Of a stretch of 6,916 bases of DNA, positions 1 to 6,181 are shown one piece after another. The position numbers and the translations under genes are program-made. This DNA is from Psychrobacter sp. (GTDB lineage: Bacteria > Pseudomonadota > Gammaproteobacteria > Pseudomonadales > Moraxellaceae), in NCBI GenBank assembly GCA_029256865.1, contig JARIEH010000129.1:1-6916 (forward strand), given 5' to 3'. Below the pieces are notes generated by a model. That model saw only the letters and a program-made list of their open reading frames with translations, ran no database searches and was not told the DNA's origin. The stretch's first letter is position 1, and each line of letters begins with the position of its first letter.

Positions 1-1751
1 ACGTTGCCTACTTGCTTCATGCGTTTCTTACCTTCTTTTTGCTTAGACAGCAGTTTTTTCTTACGAGAGATATCACCACCATAACATTTAGCTAAGACAT
101 CTTTACGCATGGCTTTGACCGTGCTACGACCAATAATTTGGCTGCCAATCGCTGCTTGAATCGCAACATCGAACATTTGACGTGGAATCAGCTCTTTCAT
201 TTTACTAACCAACGCATTACCACGGTAGCGCGCTTGGTCTTGATGCACAATCATTGCCAATGCATCGACTTTTTCACCGTTAATAAGGACATCAACCTTA
301 ACCAACTTATCCACTTGATAGCGCTCAAAACTATAGTCAAGTGACGCAAAACCGCGAGAGACTGATTTGAGGCGATCAAAGAAGTCCATCACTACCTCAC
401 CCATTGGAATATCAAATATCAGCTGTACTTGCTTACCCATGAAGCGCATATCAACCTGGACACCGCGGCGCTCGATACACAGGGTCATGACATTACCCAA
501 GTAATCTTGTGGAACTAAAATCTGACAACGGGCTATTGGTTCACGGAACTCTTCAATATTGTTAGGCTCGGGCAGTTTTGAAGGGTTATCAACATAAATC
601 ACTTCACCATTTTTCTTTTCAATCTCATAAATAACAGAGGGCGCGGTCGTGATTAAGTTCAAATCATATTCGCGCTCAAGTCGCTCTTGAATGATCTCCA
701 TGTGCAACATACCCAAAAAGCCGCAACGAAAACCGAAGCCGAGTGCATCTGAGGTATCAGGCTCAAAAAACAGCGAGGCATCATTGATTTGCAGTTTTTG
801 TAAAGCTTCACGGAACTTTTCAAAGTCATTGGCATCAACGGGAAATAGACCCGAATATACCTGAGGAGTGATTTGCTTAAACCCAGGAATACGGTCAACA
901 TTTGGGGTCTTTGCATGCGTAATGGTATCACCTACTGGGGCACCAGCAATATCTTTGATACCAGCAATGATAAAACCAACCTCGCCTGCCTGCAAGATAC
1001 CCGTGTCTAACGGCTTTGGAGTAAAGACACCAATTGAGCTGACCAAATGCGCTTCTTTGGTCGATAAGATATAAATTTTATCGCCTTTTTTTACGGTTCC
1101 TTCACGGACACGGACCAAAGAAACTACGCCTAAATAACTGTCAAACCATGAATCGATAATCAATGCTTGGAGCGGCGCTTCACGATCGCCAGTCGGTGCT
1201 GGAATAAATTCGACCAAGGCTTCTAGCAGCTTATCAACACCAAGACCAGACTTGGCTGACACTCTCGGTGCATCTACAGCATCAATACCAATAATATCTT
1301 CAATCTCTTGAATAACGCGCTCAGGCTCAACCTGTGGCAGGTCAATCTTATTTAAAACTGCCATGACCTCTAAGCCTTGATCAACCGCCGTATAGCAGTT
1401 GGCTACTGACTGGGCTTCTACGCCTTGCGCAGCATCAACGACCAATAGCGCGCCTTCACAAGCCGCTAATGAACGTGACACTTCATAAGAAAAATCAACG
1501 TGGCCTGGCGTATCGATAAAGTTAAGCTGATAACGCTCACCATTAGGATGGTCGTAATAAAGTGTGACCGACTGCGCTTTGATGGTGATACCGCGCTCAC
1601 GCTCAATATCCATAGAGTCGAGTACTTGCGCCTGCATCTCACGATCTTGCAGTGCACCGCACATTTGAATAAAACGATCGGCAAGGGTCGACTTACCATG
1701 ATCAATGTGGGCAATGATAGAAAAATTACGTATATTGGCTAATGCAGTCAC
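1..1751 (-). CDS. lepA: Elongation factor 4 (LepA), ribosome back-translocating GTPase; 3' end cut off by the window edge
   Basis: LepA is a translational GTPase that binds stalled or mis-translocated ribosomes and affects translocation and initiation. The visible 583 residues carry every G motif: AHIDHGKS at 14-21, RGITI at 53-57, DTPGH at 80-84 (His84 is the presumed catalytic histidine), NKID at 134-137 and SAK at 165-167. The LepA-typical [10 protein letters not shown] lies at 338-347. The LepA-specific C-terminal domain is recognised by CYGGD at 556-560 followed by RKKK. The reading frame is intact and ends at the window edge in KRMKQVGN. E. coli LepA has 599 residues, so about 15 codons are missing. 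I chose the GTG at 1751 because translation from it begins [11 protein letters not shown], the usual family N-terminus, and AGTAGG sits six bases upstream. An in-frame ATG at 1799 would add 16 residues but has no properly spaced ribosome binding site. lepA is a core gene with no functional link to the capsule genes upstream. In many gammaproteobacteria lepB follows it, which would lie left of this window. Confidence 0.97.
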   Translation of the reverse strand, partial: MTALANIRNFSIIAHIDHGKSTLADRFIQMCGALQDREMQAQVLDSMDIERERGITIKAQSVTLYYDHPNGERYQLNFIDTPGHVDFSYEVSRSLAACEGALLVVDAAQGVEAQSVANCYTAVDQGLEVMAVLNKIDLPQVEPERVIQEIEDIIGIDAVDAPRVSAKSGLGVDKLLEALVEFIPAPTGDREAPLQALIIDSWFDSYLGVVSLVRVREGTVKKGDKIYILSTKEAHLVSSIGVFTPKPLDTGILQAGEVGFIIAGIKDIAGAPVGDTITHAKTPNVDRIPGFKQITPQVYSGLFPVDANDFEKFREALQKLQINDASLFFEPDTSDALGFGFRCGFLGMLHMEIIQERLEREYDLNLITTAPSVIYEIEKKNGEVIYVDNPSKLPEPNNIEEFREPIARCQILVPQDYLGNVMTLCIERRGVQVDMRFMGKQVQLIFDIPMGEVVMDFFDRLKSVSRGFASLDYSFERYQVDKLVKVDVLINGEKVDALAMIVHQDQARYRGNALVSKMKELIPRQMFDVAIQAAIGSQIIGRSTVKAMRKDVLAKCYGGDISRKKKLLSKQKEGKKRMKQVGN

Positions 1752-1757
1752 AAAGCG

Positions 1758-1763
1758 CCTACT
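1758..1763 (-). promoter_or_regulatory. Ribosome binding site supporting the GTG start of lepA
   Basis: The minus strand reads AGTAGG, then six bases, then GTG. The match to the Shine-Dalgarno consensus is moderate, but the spacing is good. The alternative ATG at 1799 only has GAG directly touching the start codon, so this site favours the GTG. Confidence 0.5.
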
Positions 1764-1873
1764 AAATAAAGGGTAAGGGAATAATCGTTCGTCTGCCATC
1801 TCGCTGAAAGAGCAAAGGCGGTATAACGGTTATTGGATAACTAGATAAATAAAAATTTAATAATATATTAGTC

Positions 1874-1889
1874 ATAGCAACGCTGCTAT
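1874..1889. repeat. Small perfect inverted repeat (hairpin)
   Basis: The arms ATAGCA and TGCTAT flank a four-base loop (ACGC on the plus strand). No T-run follows on either strand, so it does not look like a terminator. It lies about 120 bases upstream of the lepA start and would fall in the lepA leader RNA if transcription starts further upstream. Its role is unknown. Confidence 0.4.
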
Positions 1890-2011
1890 TAAAATAAGCC
1901 ATGCTAGCTGTTATACATACAACCTGCGCAGACTCTGCTAATAGCTAGCGCTCATTCATAAAACAGCTGCCTACTACACTTACTAGCATGCGTAGGCATA
2001 TGATCGTATTC

Positions 2012-2027
2012 TAGCAGTTTTCTGCTA
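2012..2027. repeat. Small perfect inverted repeat (hairpin)
   Basis: The arms TAGCAG and CTGCTA flank a four-base loop (TTTT on the plus strand, AAAA on the minus strand). It partly overlaps the -10 element of the weak promoter candidate at 2024-2052. No U tract follows in the direction of kpsS transcription, so a terminator role is doubtful. The stem is short but perfect and resembles the 1874-1889 hairpin, since both contain TAGCA. Confidence 0.45.
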
Positions 2028-2052
2028 TAAAGTAAGGCGATTTTATTAGCAA
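2024..2052 (-). promoter_or_regulatory. Weak candidate sigma70 promoter for lepA
   Basis: On the minus strand TTGCTA (2052-2047) and TATAGC (2029-2024) are separated by exactly 17 bases, each matching four of six consensus positions. Transcription would start near 2017 and give a leader of roughly 265 nucleotides before the GTG of lepA. In AT-rich DNA such matches arise by chance, and I saw no better promoter in this spacer. Confidence 0.2.
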
Positions 2053-2185
2053 GTATTTGAGTTTCAGATGAGATTGAGGTTTGAATAGAGCGAGTGATGA
2101 CCGATAAATAGATTTAAACTAAAATCAACACTCAAAGCTAACGATACTCATGTATTTTAGCCAGTATCTCTTTTGATAGTACTTA

Positions 2186-3427
2186 TTATTTAACAATATC
2201 AATTTCTTTTACGGTATTTGTCTGCTGCAATTTTCTAGACATCCAAGGAGATTTACCATAAAACGATCCGTTTAATTGTGTCTGCTCAATTAAATACTCA
2301 CGAAAGCGTAGATAGAATTCATTATCTGGAGATTTGGGCTGCTGCCAAAATTGCTCAAGCGGCTTTGAATCTGTTAGCTTAGGAGTATTGTAAATAGCAC
2401 GCCCCATCACTTTGGTTGGTTTTTTATGATATACCGACTGTAGCCCAGTAGTGCTATTAATGGTCACCATACCTTTACTATGCTTCATAAGCGTGGGTAG
2501 ATGCATATCGCAACCATAAAAAACTCTCGTTTCCACCTGATAACGTGCTGCTAAGCTAGCGACCAAATGACGATAGTCACGATGACCGCGATCTAGAGGG
2601 TGATGCTTAAAGACCAACTTGTGGCTTGGATCTGCATGATTAGAAAAACTAGCAATAATCTCATCAATGAATTGTACGACATCACGATAACCACTATGGT
2701 GGGTGATTTGTGAATCATTATGTACTTGTAAGCTAACCAAAAAAAAGTTGTTATCCGCTTGTGTAACCAGGTATTGTTCTAGTTTTTTATCAGGTAAATA
2801 ACCACGCAGCTTGCGCCATGGCGCTTTCAACCATGCTATGGCTTCTTGCCACGCTGTCATCCCGCGATAATGGTAATAATGTGGATATCGCGATTTATGC
2901 AGTCGAGCAATCACATAATAAACGATAGCAGCGATACTTAGACGATAAAAACGATTGTGAGTATACAATGGGTTGTCATTGGCTTTTTTTAATGCTTTGA
3001 TATCGGCAATATTTAAGCGTGAATAACCATTGATGCCATATTCTTGTAGAGTGATATAATCAGGGCGTAGATAGCCTTCTTCAAAGACAAAAAAGGAGAT
3101 CCCAAGTTGATCGCTTAAGCACGCAGCCTGCGTATGATGCGGCCGGCAATCACCAAAGCAAACAATCGCATCAATATCATGGGCTTCGATAAACGCTTGT
3201 AACCAAGATGAAAAATCCGCCAACGTTCCCGTATAGTCGTGAGCCCCAGCATGCCGATAAAAAAATGCGTCACCAGCATTAAAGTTGATTTTACTGACTT
3301 TAATGTTTTGAGTTTCTAAGAAGGTAGCAAAGCGGCTAAAAAAACCTCCCATCTTCCCTTGTAGCAGCAGGACGTGTCGATGAGTAAGTAATTGATGCAT
3401 CGAAGCTGCCATATTATTACGTACCAT
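2186..3427 (-). CDS. kpsS: KpsS, capsule lipid-linker beta-Kdo transferase (group 2 capsule)
   Basis: The 413-residue product matches the KpsS family. Family members act in the cytoplasm and transfer the first beta-Kdo from CMP-Kdo to a (lyso)phosphatidylglycerol acceptor, beginning the poly-Kdo linker that KpsC extends. The supporting motifs are LLQGKMGGFF at 21-30, CFGDCRP at 90-96, FEEGYLRP at 115-122, LQVHNDSQI at 233-241, KHHPLDRGH at 274-282 and TINSTTG at 322-328. These appear in the order and spacing I recall for E. coli KpsS (about 389 residues), so the protein looks full length with a short extra C-terminal tail. There is no signal peptide, and I see no clear transmembrane span. No good ribosome binding site precedes the ATG at 3427. 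In-frame ATGs at 3412 and 3400 are also possible, and 3412 would best match the E. coli N-terminal length. It lies downstream of kpsC across a 139-base gap holding a candidate promoter. The gene has four single-base runs of seven or more. Confidence 0.93.
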   Translation of the reverse strand: MVRNNMAASMHQLLTHRHVLLLQGKMGGFFSRFATFLETQNIKVSKINFNAGDAFFYRHAGAHDYTGTLADFSSWLQAFIEAHDIDAIVCFGDCRPHHTQAACLSDQLGISFFVFEEGYLRPDYITLQEYGINGYSRLNIADIKALKKANDNPLYTHNRFYRLSIAAIVYYVIARLHKSRYPHYYHYRGMTAWQEAIAWLKAPWRKLRGYLPDKKLEQYLVTQADNNFFLVSLQVHNDSQITHHSGYRDVVQFIDEIIASFSNHADPSHKLVFKHHPLDRGHRDYRHLVASLAARYQVETRVFYGCDMHLPTLMKHSKGMVTINSTTGLQSVYHKKPTKVMGRAIYNTPKLTDSKPLEQFWQQPKSPDNEFYLRFREYLIEQTQLNGSFYGKSPWMSRKLQQTNTVKEIDIVK

Positions 3428-3509
3428 TATTTAAGAGAATAGAATGAGAAGATAAAAATAATTAATTAAAATAGATACTTATGAAGATAAAACTTTTAAA
3501 GTTGAATAA

Positions 3510-3538
3510 ATTATACCGAAAAACCAATGGTTTGTCGT
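3510..3538 (-). promoter_or_regulatory. Candidate sigma70 promoter for kpsS
   Basis: On the minus strand ACGACA (3538-3533) and a perfect TATAAT (3515-3510) are separated by exactly 17 bases. Transcription would start near 3503 and leave a leader of about 75 nucleotides before the kpsS ATG. The -10 is consensus and the -35 matches four of six positions. The surrounding spacer is AT-rich, which raises the chance of a random match. If real, kpsS can be transcribed independently of kpsD-kpsC. Confidence 0.4.
3521..3533. repeat. 13-base palindrome inside the candidate kpsS promoter spacer
   Basis: AAACCA and TGGTTT form a perfect inverted repeat around one central base, between the -35 and -10 elements of the candidate promoter and touching the -35. 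It could be an operator half-site pair. It could also be a weak hairpin at the end of the kpsC transcript, since a run of five T follows GG on the minus strand. The stem is too short and AT-rich to call a terminator. Confidence 0.35.
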
Positions 3539-3566
3539 AAAATATTAATGATGCCCTTTTTTGTAT

Positions 3567-6113
3567 CTATAAACGAGGAGATATTTTACGCAGACGCTGT
3601 AGCCATTGATGGCGCTGCTGCATAAAGCGCGTAGCAGCACGACGTTTAAACTGTTTGGGTAAATCTGACAGTTTTTGCGAGCTTATCATTGCAGGGTTTG
3701 ATTCACTGAGTTTTTTATCTTGGGGGGCTCCAGTCTCTTTGGTCGGCCGATATAAATAATCAATTACCTGCTCTACTTGAGCCAAACCATAACCGTCGGG
3801 CAAGCGATATAGTGGGTAGAGGATGAGTGTGCAATGGATCAGTTGCTCAAGCGACAAGTCTGCATCTCGCTGACGTCTGTGTAGATACTGAGCTTTTGGC
3901 GATAATTGGGCATCTATATCGGTTGTGAGACCCCAGCCTGCATAAAAGGGCAATCCATAGCAAGTGACTTTTAAGCCACGCAACAACGCCTCAAAGCCAG
4001 TCAATGAGCTGATCGTATGCACTTCATCAACCCATTCTAAGCAATCAGGCATCGCCGTATCGTAAGCGACCGCTTGTATCTGCTGTAGACACCCTACTCT
4101 AACTTTTCCTGCTCGCAGTCCAGCCTCGACATCTGGATGAGGTTTATAAATCAAATAAGCATCAGGATTATCTCGTCGGACGCGTTCAATCAAACCACTA
4201 TTGCTTTTGATTTGTGAGCCGCAATACTGTACTGACAAATCATCTTCTACTTGACCAACGATAAGAATGCGTGGTTTGCCAGATGCCTGTGCATCCTGTA
4301 TCCATTGCGTTTTTTGACTGACAGTGCCTTCTTCAATAGCAGTGAGAACCTCAGTACCGACATTGTACTTACTCACTCGCTGAGTCAGAAGCTTGTCTCG
4401 CAGCATCTGTACGCGTGCACTTTGTTTTGGCGTCAACGCCTCACAGTTGCGTAGTAATGTCTCTAAGTCTGAGGCCTGAGTGGCATCATAATAAATACCT
4501 TGCTTGTCTATCACGACAGATAACGGCGCCAACAAAGTAGCACCCAATCCATTGGAGCGAATAAAACCATCTTCCATACAGTAAATAGCTGGCATCTCCG
4601 AGATCTGCTGCTTCACAAGCTGCTGCTGTGCTTGCTGTCGCTTAGCCAAACCCCATACTAAAAGAGGATGCTGATAGTTAACTCGAAAATGATCGGGATG
4701 TAATAAGTTTTTTAGGCGCGGTTTTGGTTTGATAAACACTGTCGTACGCGGCAAATCGATAAAAGCTTTGACGAAAGGTAGCTTCCAGCGGCTGAACTCA
4801 TATACCGTTAAATTCCCTTCCAAACGTGTTTGCCAATATCGATTGGTCACCAACCACTCAATCGCCGTCTCAATCTGGCAGGCCTGCTTGGTTGCTGGAT
4901 CGACATAGTGACTATAATCAATATAAGCGCTATGAAATAAACTCTCTAACGTTGCATTGAATGTACTATTAGCGGTTATAGAAGCCTGTTTTTTATGTAT
5001 GCCACGCAGGCGCTGAGTGATTTGCCGTCTTTTAGTAGACTTCTCAGCTAGGATGGGGTTTGCTGACGCTTCAACCGTCGGCATTGTTGCGGCAAACGCT
5101 AAACGGCGCTGTTTGACAGTTTTGAGTAAACGTTTTGGTGCGCCACTATCCTCGGTAAGACCCCACCCACTATACCAATTTACCCCAAAGCAGTGTACTG
5201 TCTTACCCAGCATCAAGGCTTCAAAACCCATATGCGAGCTGACCGTATAGACATGACTGACTTGCGCGAGTAATGCTATTGGATTGAGCGCTTGCGTTAA
5301 TAGCCGAACATTTTTGGGCAGTTTTAAGTTGGTAAGATAACCTGATTTTGCCGCAGGATGCGCCTTGATCCAAATGTGCGCATCAGGATGATTGCGACAA
5401 GCAGCCTTTAGCATTCGCTGAAACTGACGTTTATCCGCGCCAGCACCTTTAATAGAAGCGTCGCCTGCGACTTGATCAATTAATAACACATGCAGTTTTA
5501 AAAAGTCTGCTTTTAGATTGCCATTTTCTTCAGTAACCAGCTTATCTAATGATGGACAAGTAATGACCGTATTATATTTACTGAGATTTTCTTCACAAAT
5601 AACCCTCATCAACTGCTGAGTATATCTTTTATCAAAAGTCTTACTGTCAGAGTTATAATACTCTTTAGTATGCGCAACGATTAATTGCTCAAGGTGTGAG
5701 CTACGTGTCAAATCAAAGTAGATACCCACATCATCGACGACCATACTCAGCCCATAACGGCTACCAATACCTGAATCTAATGAGCGCAAAAAACCATCTT
5801 CGATACTCAAAGTCATAAGTTGTCTACAATCAGCAACTTTCTTCGCGCGTTGATAGCTTTTTTTATGTCCCCAACCGATAAAGGCATCAGGTGCTTGAGG
5901 CGCAAAACTGAAACGCTGTGTCAGCCCTGACCACGGATACCAACGTTGGATATTCGCTTGTAAAACATTCGGTAGCAGCACATTATTATGGCGTATGCCT
6001 TTGCCAACTACTGCCAAACGTTTGGGCATTTTGAATTGCGGCAATAGCAAAAAAGCGTCTTCAGAAGTAGACGCTACGGGCATCTGACTTGCATCTGCTA
6101 CACTTTTTGCCAT
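3567..6113 (-). CDS. kpsC: KpsC, bifunctional two-module beta-Kdo transferase (group 2 capsule)
   Basis: KpsC extends the lipid-bound Kdo linker. In characterised homologues the N-terminal module makes beta-2,4 and the C-terminal module beta-2,7 Kdo linkages (families GT99 and GT107). The 848-residue product shows two copies of the module about 410 residues apart: EDGF at 105 and 514, SKYN at 178 and 581, KAHP at 250 and KPHP at 657, SSHMGFEAL at 292 and SSLTGFEAL at 702, GWGLT at 316 and 726. Both modules keep these motifs, so both are probably active. I recall E. coli KpsC as about 675 residues. The excess comes from an N-terminal extension of about 30 residues, a Lys/Arg-rich linker of 66 residues after the first GWGLT (21 after the second), and a basic C-terminal tail of about 60 residues. 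I chose the ATG at 6113 because AAGAAGGA lies eight bases upstream; the in-frame ATG at 6122 overlaps that site and would add three residues. No signal peptide or membrane span is seen. It follows kpsD after 68 bases, probably in the same transcript. Confidence 0.95.
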   Translation of the reverse strand: MAKSVADASQMPVASTSEDAFLLLPQFKMPKRLAVVGKGIRHNNVLLPNVLQANIQRWYPWSGLTQRFSFAPQAPDAFIGWGHKKSYQRAKKVADCRQLMTLSIEDGFLRSLDSGIGSRYGLSMVVDDVGIYFDLTRSSHLEQLIVAHTKEYYNSDSKTFDKRYTQQLMRVICEENLSKYNTVITCPSLDKLVTEENGNLKADFLKLHVLLIDQVAGDASIKGAGADKRQFQRMLKAACRNHPDAHIWIKAHPAAKSGYLTNLKLPKNVRLLTQALNPIALLAQVSHVYTVSSHMGFEALMLGKTVHCFGVNWYSGWGLTEDSGAPKRLLKTVKQRRLAFAATMPTVEASANPILAEKSTKRRQITQRLRGIHKKQASITANSTFNATLESLFHSAYIDYSHYVDPATKQACQIETAIEWLVTNRYWQTRLEGNLTVYEFSRWKLPFVKAFIDLPRTTVFIKPKPRLKNLLHPDHFRVNYQHPLLVWGLAKRQQAQQQLVKQQISEMPAIYCMEDGFIRSNGLGATLLAPLSVVIDKQGIYYDATQASDLETLLRNCEALTPKQSARVQMLRDKLLTQRVSKYNVGTEVLTAIEEGTVSQKTQWIQDAQASGKPRILIVGQVEDDLSVQYCGSQIKSNSGLIERVRRDNPDAYLIYKPHPDVEAGLRAGKVRVGCLQQIQAVAYDTAMPDCLEWVDEVHTISSLTGFEALLRGLKVTCYGLPFYAGWGLTTDIDAQLSPKAQYLHRRQRDADLSLEQLIHCTLILYPLYRLPDGYGLAQVEQVIDYLYRPTKETGAPQDKKLSESNPAMISSQKLSDLPKQFKRRAATRFMQQRHQWLQRLRKISPRL

Positions 6114-6121
6114 CTTTAACA

Positions 6122-6129
6122 TCCTTCTT
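6122..6129 (-). promoter_or_regulatory. Ribosome binding site of kpsC that decides the start
   Basis: The minus strand reads AAGAAGGA, then eight bases, then the ATG at 6113. The upstream in-frame ATG at 6122 begins inside this purine-rich site, leaving it no spacing, so initiation there is unlikely. Confidence 0.7.
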
Positions 6130-6181
6130 TATTGTTTACATAATAATTTATATCTTCAGCTGATGTCTTCAACGTTAGCTA

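Larger units (their letters stand above)
1752..2185. other. Non-coding spacer between kpsS and lepA (434 bases)
   Basis: No convincing gene lies here on either strand; the longest frame is a 46-codon one at 1762-1902 (minus) without a ribosome binding site. Both genes point left, so the stretch should hold the end of the kps transcript and the leader and promoter of lepA. It contains two perfect 6-bp hairpins (1874-1889 and 2012-2027), five CTAG tetramers between 1841 and 2014, an inverted pair CTAAAAT/ATTTTAG at 2119-2125 and 2154-2160, and three alternating ATAAC/GTTAT/ATAAC arms at 1823-1841. None of the hairpins is followed by a U tract, so I cannot place a classical intrinsic terminator for the kps genes. 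Confidence 0.7.

Noticed and set aside
138..1742. Open frames of 67-90 codons on the plus strand and in another minus-strand frame inside lepA
   Set aside because: They lie in other frames of a well-conserved lepA, have no recognisable family and no convincing ribosome binding sites; they are shadows.
1762..1902. A possible 46-residue leader peptide gene upstream of lepA
   Set aside because: There is no Shine-Dalgarno sequence before its ATG and no recognisable family, so it is kept only as a low-interest observation, not a gene.
2119..2160. Inverted repeat CTAAAAT/ATTTTAG just after kpsS as a terminator
   Set aside because: The seven-base AT-rich arms are 28 bases apart with no GC-rich stem and no U tract, so it is not a credible rho-independent terminator.
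3521..3533. The palindrome as an intrinsic terminator of kpsC
   Set aside because: The stem is five to six mostly A-T pairs with a one- to three-base loop, and only a short T run follows, so it is too weak to call.
4251..5250. Two plus-strand open frames of 67 and 77 codons inside kpsC
   Set aside because: They are antisense to conserved KpsC modules, and their sequences look like antisense translations with no domain or ribosome binding site.
3570..6113. The two-fold repeat in KpsC as a recent gene fusion or a new arrangement
   Set aside because: Two Kdo-transferase modules in one chain are the normal KpsC architecture; only the enlarged linker and ends are unusual.
6123..6181. A promoter between kpsD and kpsC (TTGAAG, 16 bases, TAAATT on the minus strand)
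   Set aside because: Each element matches only four of six positions, and the short gap without a terminator fits read-through from kpsD.
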